Shown here in pieces: positions 8,450 through 17,859 of a stretch of DNA of 64,000 nt. The notes beneath the pieces are model-generated. The model worked only from the letters and a program-made list of their open reading frames with translations, did no database searches and was not told the origin of the DNA. A program made the position numbers and the translations under genes. Numbering within the stretch: the first letter of the stretch is position 1; each line of letters begins with the position of its first letter. Origin of the DNA: DASWIG01 sp965371445 (GTDB taxonomy: Bacteria > Acidobacteriota > Thermoanaerobaculia > Multivoradales > J023); NCBI GenBank assembly GCA_965371445.1, contig CBDUYN010000008.1, positions 1 through 64,000 of the forward strand. The letters are read 5' to 3'.

Positions 8450-8856
8450 TGGCTGACGGCTATATTCTTGACTCCAACCATCTGGGGGCCACGAGACCTG
8501 GATCCCTGATTCGCAAGCGGGTCCTGGAACTGCCCAAGAAGGGTACGAGGATCGGGACTTGTGTTCCGGTGCTATGCGAAGTCGAAGTTGGCATTCAGCA
8601 AGTGAGTCACCCTGAGGAATATCGACGCGCTCTCAGGCAACTGCTCCGCCGTGTTCGTATCTGGCCCATCGATCTTGAAACGGCGAAAATCTACGGCGAG
8701 ATTTACCAGGATCTTCGCCGACGCGGTCGTGTGCTTTCGCAAGTCGACATGATGATGGCGGCGCTTGCCAGGCAGATGAGCCTGACGATCCTTACTACGG
8801 ATCGCGACTTCGAAGCTCTATCTGACATTCCTGTCGAGGACTGGTCGAGCCCGTGA
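8449..8856 (+). CDS. PIN-domain toxin (VapC-like ribonuclease)
   Basis: 135 residues. Acidic PIN residues are visible in order: Asp in GYILDSNHL, Glu in VLCEVEVG, Asp in SQVDMMMAALA and Asp in LTTDRDF. VapC toxins are metal-dependent RNases that cut tRNA or rRNA and are held by the antitoxin. The start ATG at 8449 overlaps the antitoxin stop; an in-frame start 18 bases earlier is less likely. Its own stop overlaps the next gene's GTG. Confidence 0.8.
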   Translation: MADGYILDSNHLGATRPGSLIRKRVLELPKKGTRIGTCVPVLCEVEVGIQQVSHPEEYRRALRQLLRRVRIWPIDLETAKIYGEIYQDLRRRGRVLSQVDMMMAALARQMSLTILTTDRDFEALSDIPVEDWSSP

Positions 8857-9827
8857 TTCGCCGGATGAGAATCGACCAGGACGTCACCGCCGCCGCGGAC
8901 CGGATCGGCCCCTACATCCGCGAGACGCCGGTGGAGGAGTCTCCTCTCCTCAGCCGGCGGGGCGGGGGCCGCGCGTTCTTGAAGCTGGAGAACTACCAGG
9001 TCACAGGCTCGTTCAAGGCGCGCGGCGCCATGAACCGCCTCCTCGCGATGGACGAGGACGAACGCCGGCGCGGTTTCGTCACCGCCTCCTCGGGCAACCA
9101 CGGGGCGGCCGTCGCCTACGCCCAGCAGCGGATCGGTGGCGAGGGGCTCATCGTCGTCCCCGAGGACGCCTCGCCGACCAAGGTCGAGGCGATCCGTGCC
9201 CGCGGCGCCGAGGTCGTCCAGCACGGAGCCGACTGTGTCATCGCCGAACGCTGGGCGCGCGCCGAGGCCGAACGGCGTGGCGTCGCCTACGTCTCGCCCT
9301 ACAACGACCCGCGCGTCGTCGCCGGCCAGGGGACCATCGGCTTCGAGCTCGCCCGCCAGCTGGAGCGAATCGACACGATCTACGTCTCGGTCGGCGGCGG
9401 GGGACTCATCTCCGGCATCGCGGGATACTTGAAGGCGCAGAACCCCGATCTCGAAGTCGTGGGCACCTCGCCGCGCAACTCGGCCGTTTTGTACGAGTCG
9501 CTCAAGGCGGGCGAGATCCTGGACCTCAAGTCGCTCCCGACGCTCTCCGACGGCACCGCCGGCGGCGTCGAGGCGGGGACGATCACGTTCGAGCCTTGCC
9601 GGGAGCTGATCGACCGCTTCCTCCTCGTCGAGGAAGAGGAGATCGCCGCGGGCATGCGTCTCGTCGCCGAGCATCACCACATGATGGTCGAGGGTGCCGC
9701 GGGCGTCGCCGTGGCGGCTTACCTCAAGGACCGCGAACGCCGGACGGAGGGCACCGCCGTTGTCGTCTTGTGCGGCGCCAACGTCAGCCTCGAGGTCTTT
9801 CGCCGGGTCCTCGGGAAGGAGCTCTAG
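8853..9827 (+). CDS. PLP-dependent threonine/serine ammonia-lyase family enzyme
   Basis: 324 residues, type II PLP fold. The PLP Lys is in TGSFKARGAM (near residue 52), the substrate loop is ASSGNHGAAVA (near 80), and the phosphate-binding loop is SVGGGGLISG (near 180). There is no C-terminal ACT regulatory domain, so it resembles catabolic or EutB-like dehydratases rather than feedback-regulated biosynthetic IlvA. I chose the GTG at 8853 because it overlaps the VapC-like stop (GTGA) and has GAGGA upstream; ATG 8865 is possible. Confidence 0.85.
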   Translation: MIRRMRIDQDVTAAADRIGPYIRETPVEESPLLSRRGGGRAFLKLENYQVTGSFKARGAMNRLLAMDEDERRRGFVTASSGNHGAAVAYAQQRIGGEGLIVVPEDASPTKVEAIRARGAEVVQHGADCVIAERWARAEAERRGVAYVSPYNDPRVVAGQGTIGFELARQLERIDTIYVSVGGGGLISGIAGYLKAQNPDLEVVGTSPRNSAVLYESLKAGEILDLKSLPTLSDGTAGGVEAGTITFEPCRELIDRFLLVEEEEIAAGMRLVAEHHHMMVEGAAGVAVAAYLKDRERRTEGTAVVVLCGANVSLEVFRRVLGKEL

Positions 9828-9869
9828 GCGACGTCCTAGGGCGTCCTGGACGCAGAAAGGATCCAGCTC

Positions 9870-10583
9870 GTGTTCCTCGGACATTTCGCCGTCGGATTCG
9901 CCGCTCGCGCTCTCACCGCCCGTTCCGCCCTGCCGCGCTTGTCGCTCGGGACGCTTTTTCTGGCCGTCCAATTCGCCGACCTTCTGTGGCCGACGCTGGT
10001 CCTCCTCGGGCTGGAGAAAGTCCGCGTCGCTCCCGGCATCACCGCCGTGACCCCCCTCGACTTCGTCCACTATCCGATCTCTCACAGCCTGTTGACGCTC
10101 ACCGTTTGGGGCCTTGCCCTGGCCCTGTTGCACCGCGCCTGGAGCCGCCGTGGGGCGGGCCGGGGCCAAGGCCAGACGGCTCTCGCCGTGCTCCTGGTCG
10201 CCGCCGTCGCCAGCCACTGGCTGCTCGACTTCGTGACCCACCGGCCGGACCTCTTGCTCCATCCCTACGGCGAGCGCTTCTACGGCCTGGGCCTGTGGAG
10301 CTCGGTCAAAAAGACGATCCTCGTCGAGGGGACGATCTTCGCCGGTGCGGTCGTCCTCTACGCCTGGGCGACGCGGGCCCGCGACCGTGCGGGTCTCTGG
10401 GGCTTTTGGGCGCTCGTCGCCTTCCTCCTCGCCGTCTATGCCGGGAACCTCTTCGGCCCGCCGCCACCGTCGGCCGTCGCCGTCGCCTGGGTGGGCCACG
10501 CTCAGTGGCTGCTCGTCGCCTGGGCCTTCTGGCTCGACCGCCACCGCGAGCCGCGACGGAAAGGGTCTCGACCCGCGCCCTGA
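9870..10583 (+). CDS. multi-pass membrane protein, YdjM/DUF457-like
   Basis: 237 residues with about five to six hydrophobic segments. Conserved His/Asp groups are seen in MFLGHFAVGFAA, VQFADLLWP, DFVHYPISHSLL and HWLLDFVTHRPDL, the pattern of membrane-bound proteins annotated as metal-dependent hydrolases of the YdjM type. The GTG start follows AGAAAGGA. Substrate unknown. Confidence 0.65.
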   Translation: MFLGHFAVGFAARALTARSALPRLSLGTLFLAVQFADLLWPTLVLLGLEKVRVAPGITAVTPLDFVHYPISHSLLTLTVWGLALALLHRAWSRRGAGRGQGQTALAVLLVAAVASHWLLDFVTHRPDLLLHPYGERFYGLGLWSSVKKTILVEGTIFAGAVVLYAWATRARDRAGLWGFWALVAFLLAVYAGNLFGPPPPSAVAVAWVGHAQWLLVAWAFWLDRHREPRRKGSRPAP

Positions 10584-10630
10584 AATCGTTGAGAATAGGG
10601 AGACGTCGATCGACAAGGAGCGAGCGCCGG

Positions 10631-12595
10631 ATGAGCAGGAGAGATCCAGGACCCCCAAGTCGCGGTTCGCGGTGGTCCGCCGCCGTGGGCCTCTTGGCCA
10701 TTGTGGCGCTCGGCTGCTCGGGAGCGATCTCGGTGCGCCAGATCGGCTCCGAGCCGAGGTCGTCGACTCGCCAAGCGACGGAAGAGGCCGTGACCTCGGC
10801 CGTCGACGAGCTCTGCACCGCGACGCGCCAGGTGCTGCGCCAGCACGACATGGAGGAGCTGTGGATCGCCTATCCCGAGCTCGTCGTCCGCGCCCTCGAC
10901 CGCGTCTACCGCGACACCCCGGAGCCGGCGATTCTCGCTGCCGTCGCGGAGCTCACGCTGCACGAGGCCGAGCGCCTGGATCTGGTCAATTCCTTCGCCG
11001 CCCGCGGCTTTTACCTCGTCGCGGCGGCGCGGGCCTACGACTACCTTTTCGCCTTCGACTCCGGCATTCGCCGCGCGTTCGACCCGGTCTTCGACGACAT
11101 GACCGAGGTCCACCGCAGGGCCACCGGCGGCTACCTCCACGGTCTCCTCGCCGAGCCCGGGGGGCTGCGTGACGAGTTCTACGAGGTGCTTGGCGAGACC
11201 TATCAGGTTCGCATCCAACGCCGGGGCGACGTCTGGGACCCGGGCTTTTTCGGGGAGATGCATCTCGCCGAGCAGCTCGACGTCCGAGGATTTCGCAGCC
11301 ATTACCGGGTGCCGGGTTTCGGCGTTCCCCTGGTGGGTGTGCGCGAGAACCCGCGCCAGGGCTTGCTCGAGTCCTACTACCCGCCGGCGGGGATGATCTT
11401 TCCGTTGAGCGCGGTGCTGCGCTTCGACGCCGACGAGCCGCTTCGACGCGACGAGAACGCTCTTTTTGACGACTTCGTCTCGACCCAGGGTCAGCGGAGC
11501 GCGGTCTTGGCGTTCTACAACCCGCTCGACGATTCGACGATCGAGATCGCCGGCTCGGAGGTCCCTTTGGCCTTCGACATCACGGCGCCGTTGGCCCTCC
11601 AGGCGGTGCGCGACAAGACGATGGGGCAGGCGCAGGCCCTCGGCTTCCGCGACGCCGAGGAGGTCGCCGACCTCCAGGGCCTTTACATGCACGAGCCCTA
11701 CGATCCCGAGAAGATTCCTGTCCTCATGATCCACGGCCTGCGCGCCAGCCCGCTCGTCTGGCTCGAGATGACGAACGAGCTCGAAGGCGATCCGGAGATC
11801 CGGCCGGCCTATCAGATCTGGCACTACTTCTATCCGTCGGGGCTGCCGTACCTCTACAACGGTGCCATCCTCCGCCGGCAGCTCCAGGAGCTCGACCGGC
11901 TCGATCCCAACGGCACCCACCTGGCGCTGCGCTCGATGGTGATCGTCGCCCACAGCATGGGGGGGCTCTTGGCGAAGACTCTCGTCTCCTCGTCGGGGAC
12001 GGCGATCTGGGACGGGATCCTGACGGTCGGTCCCGAGCAGGTGCAAGGGCTCCCCGAGGACGTCGAGCGGTTGCAAGACATGCTGATCTTCGAGCCTCTG
12101 CCGTCGATCGAGCGCGTGATCTTCCTCTCGACGCCGCACCGGGGGAGCCGGCTGGCGAACGCTTTCGTCGGCCGGTTGGGCTCGAGCGTGATCCGTCTCC
12201 CCGAGGACTACACGGACTTTTTCCATCGCCTGAGCGAGGCCAACTGGGACGTGATCCGGCCCGAGGTCCGCAAGACGATGGCGCGTGGCGGGCCGACGAG
12301 CATCAAGGCCCTTTCGCCACAGGACGCGACGCTCCAGGCGCTGGCTGAATTGCCCTTCGCCCCCGGCGTGAAGCTGCATACGATCATCGGCGACCGCGAC
12401 GCCGCAACCGGCGATCCCGAGGTCGATTCCGACGGCGTCGTGACTCATGAGAGCGCCCACCTGCCGGAGGCGCTCTCGGAGCTCTTCGTCCCGGGACGGC
12501 ACAACGTCTACTCCCACGCGTTGGCCATCCTGGAGGTCAAGCGGATCCTGAAGGAGCACTTGCGGGAGCGCCGGGCCATGGACGGATCGTCTTGA
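10631..12595 (+). CDS. alpha/beta hydrolase lipoprotein (PGAP1/lipase-like)
   Basis: 654 residues. The N-terminal hydrophobic segment ends in VALGCSG, a plausible though imperfect lipobox. The first 330 residues are helical and unassigned. The C-terminal half is an alpha/beta hydrolase: VLMIHGLRASPLVW (oxyanion region), nucleophile Ser in VIVAHSMGGLLAK, then IFLSTPHRGSRLA and a possible catalytic His near the C-terminal GRHNVYSH. The stop overlaps the TTG start of the sulfatase-fold lipoprotein, so the two envelope proteins are probably made together. Start ATG 10631 was chosen because it gives the signal peptide directly. Confidence 0.7.
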   Translation: MSRRDPGPPSRGSRWSAAVGLLAIVALGCSGAISVRQIGSEPRSSTRQATEEAVTSAVDELCTATRQVLRQHDMEELWIAYPELVVRALDRVYRDTPEPAILAAVAELTLHEAERLDLVNSFAARGFYLVAAARAYDYLFAFDSGIRRAFDPVFDDMTEVHRRATGGYLHGLLAEPGGLRDEFYEVLGETYQVRIQRRGDVWDPGFFGEMHLAEQLDVRGFRSHYRVPGFGVPLVGVRENPRQGLLESYYPPAGMIFPLSAVLRFDADEPLRRDENALFDDFVSTQGQRSAVLAFYNPLDDSTIEIAGSEVPLAFDITAPLALQAVRDKTMGQAQALGFRDAEEVADLQGLYMHEPYDPEKIPVLMIHGLRASPLVWLEMTNELEGDPEIRPAYQIWHYFYPSGLPYLYNGAILRRQLQELDRLDPNGTHLALRSMVIVAHSMGGLLAKTLVSSSGTAIWDGILTVGPEQVQGLPEDVERLQDMLIFEPLPSIERVIFLSTPHRGSRLANAFVGRLGSSVIRLPEDYTDFFHRLSEANWDVIRPEVRKTMARGGPTSIKALSPQDATLQALAELPFAPGVKLHTIIGDRDAATGDPEVDSDGVVTHESAHLPEALSELFVPGRHNVYSHALAILEVKRILKEHLRERRAMDGSS

Positions 12596-14799
12596 GCCGC
12601 GTCTTGAGGCGTCTCCTACGTCTTTTGACGCTCGCCGCGGCCTTGGCCGGCTGCGCCGCACCGGAGCCCACGCTCCGCCGTCCGCTCCTCGACGACGCCT
12701 ACGCGCCGGACGTCCTGGTGGAGGCGCGTCGGATCGAGCTCAAGGCCTCGGCCGGAGGCAACCGCTTCCTGACCGGGTGGTGGCCGTTGCGCGGCGAGGG
12801 ACGGCCGAGGCTCGTGGCAGGGGAGGACGAGCCGGCCCGCCTGGAGCTCGTCCACCTGGCGGCGCGTCCGCGCGTCCTGGCCCTCGACCTGGCGCCGCCG
12901 GTTCGCCGGCCGCCGGTTCGCCGGCCGCCGGTTCGCCGGCCGGGCGACGTCGTCGCTGGCGCGACGGTCGACGTCCGCGCCGCCGGGCGTGACCTGGGCC
13001 GCTTTCCCGTCGCGGATCCGTTGCGTATCCCTCTGCCGGCGGACTTGCCCTTTGGACGCGTCCTCGTCGAGCTCGTGCCACGCGGCGCGCCGCTTTCCGT
13101 GTTGGCGGCTTCCTCGCGCCCGTCGCTGGCGGCGGGGGAGGTCCGTCGCGAAGGCCCGGACCTGGTGCACGGCGGTACCGCCGTGGTCGATTTCGTCCGA
13201 CGGGTGCAGCCCGGGGAGCGCCTTGCCGGAAGCTTCAAGCCGCCGTCGTCGCCGAGCCCCGGCCAGGAGCTCCGGATTCTCGTCGAGGACAAAAGCGGCG
13301 GTTTTGAGACCGTGTGGAGCTACTCGACGGACGACGGTGGCGATCCCTCGATCGACGTCCCATTGACCGCCGACGGCTTCGTGCGCGTCCGTCTGGAGGC
13401 GCGTGGCGAAGGCCCGCCCGGAAGCTGGCGCGACCTCGCTCTCGTCGCTCCGGAGCGGCAAGCCGCGGACGACGGGGCCGGCGCCTCGGTGTCGGTCGAG
13501 CCGCCGGAGCTCGTCCTCGTCTTCGTCCTCGACGCGCTTCGCGCCGACCAGGTCACTCACCTCGGTGGCCTCGAAGGCGTCACGCCGACGATCGACCGGT
13601 TGGCCCGCGAGGGCTTTTCCTTCAGAGCCCATCGGAGCCCGGCGCCCAACACCTTGCCGTCGACGAAGGCGCTCTTCCTGGGCGAGGCCCGGGTCGACCG
13701 CGGCGGCCACAAGCTGGCCGCGGACGGCGGCGCGACCCTGGCGGAGATTTACTGGGACGCGGGCTACCGGACGGGGCTTTTCTCGGGCAACGTCTACGTC
13801 AGCCCGGCCTACGGCATGGACCGCGGCTTCGAGCACGTGGTGGAGGAGCCGATCCGTGAGGAGGACACGTGGAACGACAACGCGGCCCGGCTCGGCCAGG
13901 CGCTGCTCGACTGGCTCGGCTCCTTGGGTCCCGGCGAGCGGGCTTTCGCCTACGTCCACGTGATCCATCCCCACAACCCCTACGCGCCGCCGCCGGAGCT
14001 CGAGGAGCGGCTGACTCGCGGCGTCGACTCCGCGATCGACGGCAGCACGCGGACGCTGGCCGCCATCCGTCAGCGTCGCCGCGAGGTCGACGAGGCGGAC
14101 CGGGAGCGCCTGCGCCGTCTTTACGCCGCGGCTTTGGCCTATGCCGACGCGGAGATCGCACGGGTTCTCGAAGGGGTCGAGGAGCTTCGCGGTCCTCGGC
14201 GTCCTTTCGTCGTCGTGACCTCCGACCACGGCGAGGAGCTTTTCGACCATGGGGGGCTGCTCCACGGCTACACGCTCTACGAGGAGATGGTCCGCATCCC
14301 GCTGGTCGTGTGGTCGCCGGGGCTCGTCGAGGTCGGGGAGTCGAGTCGTTCGAGCGGGACGCTCGACCTCCATGCCACGCTGGCCGAGCTTGTGGGTGCG
14401 GAGGTGGCGAGTGAAGGACGGTCGCTTTTGGCGTTTCTGTCCGGAGGCGGGGCCGGCGACGTCTCGGAGCTTCATCTGGCGGCGGCGGCGAGCGTGAAGG
14501 GTGGCATCTACTCAGCTCAGACCGATCGTTTGAAGCTCGTCTGGGCACCGCGGACCGGCTTCGACTGGGGCCTCGGCGGCGGTCCGGGACGGACGCGTTC
14601 GCCGGAGTATCTCTTCGACTTGGCGGAGGACCCCGGGGAGCGTTGGAACCTGGCGGGGGAGGGTGGCCTGGAGGCGGCCTGGCTGCGCTCTCGGCTCCTC
14701 GCCTGGATCGCGTCGAAGAAGGCGGACGAAGACCGTGAGGAGCCTGGGGTCGACGAGGAGACGGAGCGGCGTCTCCGGGCTTTGGGTTACGTCAACTGA
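12592..14799 (+). CDS. sulfatase-fold lipoprotein (alkaline phosphatase superfamily)
   Basis: 735 residues from a TTG that overlaps the upstream stop (TTGA). Lipobox LAGC at about residue 21. Residues 105-116 are a Pro/Arg repeat (PPVRR three times) encoded by a 15-bp DNA repeat. The catalytic domain begins near 305 with VLVFVLDALRADQV (first metal Asp) and later has TSDHGEELFDHG and HIHPHNPY-like His residues. The nucleophile site reads NTLPSTKALFLG, with Thr where sulfatases have Cys or Ser for formylglycine. Thr is the nucleophile in the related phosphoethanolamine and phosphoglycerol transferases, so hydrolysis or transfer of phosphoesters is as likely as sulfatase activity. The C-terminal LRALGYVN is common in this family. 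Confidence 0.75.
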   Translation: MSRVLRRLLRLLTLAAALAGCAAPEPTLRRPLLDDAYAPDVLVEARRIELKASAGGNRFLTGWWPLRGEGRPRLVAGEDEPARLELVHLAARPRVLALDLAPPVRRPPVRRPPVRRPGDVVAGATVDVRAAGRDLGRFPVADPLRIPLPADLPFGRVLVELVPRGAPLSVLAASSRPSLAAGEVRREGPDLVHGGTAVVDFVRRVQPGERLAGSFKPPSSPSPGQELRILVEDKSGGFETVWSYSTDDGGDPSIDVPLTADGFVRVRLEARGEGPPGSWRDLALVAPERQAADDGAGASVSVEPPELVLVFVLDALRADQVTHLGGLEGVTPTIDRLAREGFSFRAHRSPAPNTLPSTKALFLGEARVDRGGHKLAADGGATLAEIYWDAGYRTGLFSGNVYVSPAYGMDRGFEHVVEEPIREEDTWNDNAARLGQALLDWLGSLGPGERAFAYVHVIHPHNPYAPPPELEERLTRGVDSAIDGSTRTLAAIRQRRREVDEADRERLRRLYAAALAYADAEIARVLEGVEELRGPRRPFVVVTSDHGEELFDHGGLLHGYTLYEEMVRIPLVVWSPGLVEVGESSRSSGTLDLHATLAELVGAEVASEGRSLLAFLSGGGAGDVSELHLAAAASVKGGIYSAQTDRLKLVWAPRTGFDWGLGGGPGRTRSPEYLFDLAEDPGERWNLAGEGGLEAAWLRSRLLAWIASKKADEDREEPGVDEETERRLRALGYVN
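12895..12942. repeat. 15-bp in-frame tandem repeat inside the sulfatase-fold gene
   Basis: Three copies of GCCGGTTCGCCGGCC-type sequence give three PPVRR units. The unit is a multiple of three, so copy-number change keeps the frame. A similar 15-bp array lies in the NRPS at about 63300. Confidence 0.75.
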
Positions 14800-15057
14800 G
14801 GGACCGTGGCCTCGAGAGTGCCGGCCAGTGGAGCTGCCGGCGCCCGTCTCTTCGGGTGGCCGTCGAACCACCCGGCGACGGCTCAGTGCCCGCCCGAAGG
14901 GGTGGTCCCGTCGATCGCGAGGGAGCGCTATTCTCTGTTGTGATAACAGGGTCACTTCATCGGCTTAGGGCAGACTGGGGGGGCCAAGGATCTTGCTGTC
15001 CCTGAGCCAAACCACTGGCTACGCTGAGAAGGCGCTCGGGCACGAAAGGAGCTTGGC

Positions 15058-16617
15058 TTGAGTTACTCTGGACACCATGTGATCCTGGGCACGGCCCTCT
15101 GGATGATCTGCGCGTTCACCGCGTCGACCCTCGCCGCCGCGCCGCCGTATCGGATCAGCGCCATGGGAACCGACGGAGACGCTGGGGCTGAGGCGATGCT
15201 GGCGGCAGCAGCCTTGAACCCCGTCGACGACGAGGTGTTCGTCGTCTGGTGTGGAGACGATCAGACGCCACCGTTGGCCGATGACGAGATGGAGATCTGG
15301 GGCCAACGCCTCAACGCCAGCACCGGCGCCCCCGTCGGGCCAGCGATTCGGATCAGCTTCATGGGTACCGACGGGGATTCGAGCCGCTCCGGTTGCTACC
15401 CCGACATCGCCTACAACACCACCGACCACGAGTACCTGGTGGTGTGGGACGGTGACGGGGCCGTGGACGGCAGATTCGAGATCCACGGCCGTCGCATCGA
15501 CGCCTCGAGTGGCTCACTGCTGGCGTCGCAGCTGGTCATCGGCAACACGGGTCCGCCAGGAGACGCCCTCTACGACAGCTACGACGCCGCCGTGACTCAC
15601 AACCCTGGAACCGACGAGTACCTGGTGGTGTGGTCCGGCGACGACAACACTTCACCTCAACTGGACAACGAGTTCGAGATCTTTGCACAACGTCTCAACG
15701 GCACCGACGCAAGCGCCATCGGCGGGCGCACAAAGATCAGCCATCAGGGACCCGATTCCGGGTTGTCCCAGAAGGACTACGACGCGGTCCTTCCCGACGT
15801 CGTGCTCAACCCAGGCGAAAGCGAGCTCCTGGTGGTCTGGCAGGGTGTGAGTCACGCCGATCTCTGCATCTTCCCTTGCACCGGGCAATACTACGTCTGG
15901 TGGGAGATCTATGCTCAGCGTCTCGATGCCGTCACCGGGGCCGAGCTCGGGGACGACTACCGCATCAGCGACATGAGCTCTCTCGGCACCGGTGGCGTCA
16001 TCGTGCGCTACTGCTCGGGAAGCCCCTGCTACGTGGCCCGCGAGCCCGCCGTAGTGTTCAACCCGGACGTCAACCAGTATCTCGTCGTCTGGAGGGGAGA
16101 CGAGGACGGGAGCTCCTCAGGCTTCGAGCTCGAGGTGCACGGACAACGCCTCTCCGGATCCGACGGATCGGAGATCGGTGCCAATGACTTCAAGATCAGC
16201 GACGTCGGCCCCGCCGGCAATAGCTCCTACGACGCGTACCGGCCGGCGGTGGGGTACCTACCTACCGAAGGCTCCTATCTCGTTGGCTGGGATTGCGACG
16301 ACGGGGGTGCACTGGCCAACGACGAGCTCGAGATCTGGGGTCGTTGGCTCGCCGGGACGGACGCCTCGTCTCTCGGCTCCCCGGTCCGTCTGACGGCCAT
16401 GGGCCCGGACGGGGACAGCTCCTACGATGCCCTGGATCCCGAGCTGGTGTCGCTGCCGGCGGGTCGTAGGTTCCTGGCGATCTGGGAAGGCAACGACGAC
16501 AACCCGCCGCTGGGCGCGGCCGAGATGGAGATCTGGGGGGCCTTTGTCCACGCCCCGATCTTCTCCGACGGCTTCGAGACGGGAGACACCTCGGCGTGGT
16601 CGGCCTCGACACCCTGA
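15058..16617 (+). CDS. secreted seven-repeat beta-propeller-like protein with a C-terminal tail motif
   Basis: 519 residues from a TTG with AAAGGAG 9 bases upstream. A signal peptide (ALWMICAFTASTLAA) is followed by seven repeats of roughly 60-75 residues. Each has NP..EYLVVW.GDD, then an acidic stretch with E(F/M)EI.GQRL, then TG..IG...RIS.MG, best read as blades of a seven-bladed propeller. Repeats begin near residues 29, 105, 168, 234, 325, 380 and 445. The end is IFSDGFETGDTSAWSASTP, closely matching the end of the broken sugar dehydrogenase at 7322. The ligand is unknown. The 258 bases before the gene hold nothing else recognisable. Confidence 0.7.
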   Translation: MSYSGHHVILGTALWMICAFTASTLAAAPPYRISAMGTDGDAGAEAMLAAAALNPVDDEVFVVWCGDDQTPPLADDEMEIWGQRLNASTGAPVGPAIRISFMGTDGDSSRSGCYPDIAYNTTDHEYLVVWDGDGAVDGRFEIHGRRIDASSGSLLASQLVIGNTGPPGDALYDSYDAAVTHNPGTDEYLVVWSGDDNTSPQLDNEFEIFAQRLNGTDASAIGGRTKISHQGPDSGLSQKDYDAVLPDVVLNPGESELLVVWQGVSHADLCIFPCTGQYYVWWEIYAQRLDAVTGAELGDDYRISDMSSLGTGGVIVRYCSGSPCYVAREPAVVFNPDVNQYLVVWRGDEDGSSSGFELEVHGQRLSGSDGSEIGANDFKISDVGPAGNSSYDAYRPAVGYLPTEGSYLVGWDCDDGGALANDELEIWGRWLAGTDASSLGSPVRLTAMGPDGDSSYDALDPELVSLPAGRRFLAIWEGNDDNPPLGAAEMEIWGAFVHAPIFSDGFETGDTSAWSASTP

Positions 16618-16637
16618 CGGGCGGCTGGCGGGATCCC

Positions 16638-17603
16638 TCAACTCGCTCTCAGGTATTGGACGCTGAACAGATCGTCCTGGTCGGTCCACACTCTCTCGAC
16701 TTCGAAGCCGGCGCCCGCGGCGAGCCGGGCGAAGCTTGGAAGGGTGTACTTGTGCGAGTGCTCGGTGAGGATCGTCTCGCCGGCTGCGAAGTGAAAATTC
16801 CGGCCGTCGATCGCCACCGTCTGTTCGGCGACGCTCTCAAGATACATCTCGATGCGCGCTTCCTCTTCGTTCCAGATCGCCCGATGGCGGAAGGCGTCGA
16901 GGTCGAAGTCGGCGTCGAGCTCGCGGTTGATACGCGCCAGCAGGTTCAGGTTGAAGGCCGCGGTGACGCCCTTCGCGTCGTTGTAGGCGCGTTCCAGGAT
17001 CGCCGGGTCCTTGACCAGGTCGGCGCCGATCAGCAAGGCGCCGCCGCGGCCGCAGGCGTGGGCGGCGCGGGCGAGGAAGTCGACCGCCTCGTGGTGCCGG
17101 AAGTTGCCGATCGTCGAGCCCGGGAAGTAGATCGCGCGCCGCCGCGCCGGACGTGCCGGCTCGGGGATCTCGTAGTCCGACGTGTAGTCGGCGCAGACCG
17201 GTAGCACCTCGAGGTCGGGGAATCGCTCGTCGAGGCGCTCCGCCGAGGCGATCAGGTGCTCGCGCGAGATGTCGATCGGCACGTAGCCCACTGGATCGTC
17301 CAACGACTCCAGCAGCACCTCGGTCTTGCGGCCGCTGCCGCTGCCGAATTCGATCAACAGGCAGCGCGGCCCGAGGCAGGCGGCCATCTCGTCGACGTGG
17401 TCGTCCATGATCGCCAGCTCGGTGCGTGTCGGATAGTACTCGTCGAGCTCGCAGATCTCGTCGAAGAGGTGGGAGCCCTGCTCGTCGTAGAAATACTTGC
17501 AAGGCAAGCACTTGACGTCCTGGCCAAGGCCGTCGAGCACGTCGTCGAGGAGCGTCCTGGTGCGCGGCTCGAGGTCGATGAAAGGTAGCGTGGTAACGGT
17601 CAT
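16638..17603 (-). CDS. egtD: L-histidine N-alpha-methyltransferase (ergothioneine pathway)
   Basis: 321 residues, close to the usual EgtD length. EgtD trimethylates histidine to hercynine with SAM, the first step of ergothioneine synthesis and also the source of hercynine for selenoneine. Visible hallmarks are KYFYDEQGSHLFDEI, YYPTRTE, the SAM loop IEFGSGSGRKTE, and YFPGSTIGNF. No EgtB or SenA follows in the window. The gene stands alone, convergent with the propeller protein gene; a senB-like gene lies 4.5 kb away on the same strand. Confidence 0.9.
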   Translation of the reverse strand: MTVTTLPFIDLEPRTRTLLDDVLDGLGQDVKCLPCKYFYDEQGSHLFDEICELDEYYPTRTELAIMDDHVDEMAACLGPRCLLIEFGSGSGRKTEVLLESLDDPVGYVPIDISREHLIASAERLDERFPDLEVLPVCADYTSDYEIPEPARPARRRAIYFPGSTIGNFRHHEAVDFLARAAHACGRGGALLIGADLVKDPAILERAYNDAKGVTAAFNLNLLARINRELDADFDLDAFRHRAIWNEEEARIEMYLESVAEQTVAIDGRNFHFAAGETILTEHSHKYTLPSFARLAAGAGFEVERVWTDQDDLFSVQYLRAS

Positions 17604-17859
17604 GATGAGACCTTCGCGTCACGCGCCGTTGGCGAACGGTCCGGGTTTGACGGACTCTAGCAACGCGGGTGTCGGTCGGCAAGGAGGACGTTGCCGCATC
17701 CGCTCCTAGAAGACGGCGGCCGTCCCGCAAAGGCGTCTTCGCTGGGAGCGCTGGCGTCCCGCCTGCTCTTCTCCGTGGTGAATAAATTCTCGGTCCCCGG
17801 CGTTGTAAATAGTGAGAGCCTGACGAAACCTGCCCTCATCGAATCACGAGAACGTCACC

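Noticed and set aside
8703..10658. 651-codon minus-strand open frame opposite the ammonia-lyase and membrane protein genes
   Set aside because: Antisense frame of GC-rich genes; the plus-strand proteins have clear family motifs.
12616..14475. 619-codon minus-strand open frame opposite the sulfatase-fold gene
   Set aside because: Same artefact: low-complexity Arg/Ala/Gly composition and no recognisable domain.
14800..15057. Possible gene or terminator between the sulfatase-fold and propeller genes
   Set aside because: No coding frame with protein-like content and no stem followed by a T-run was found.
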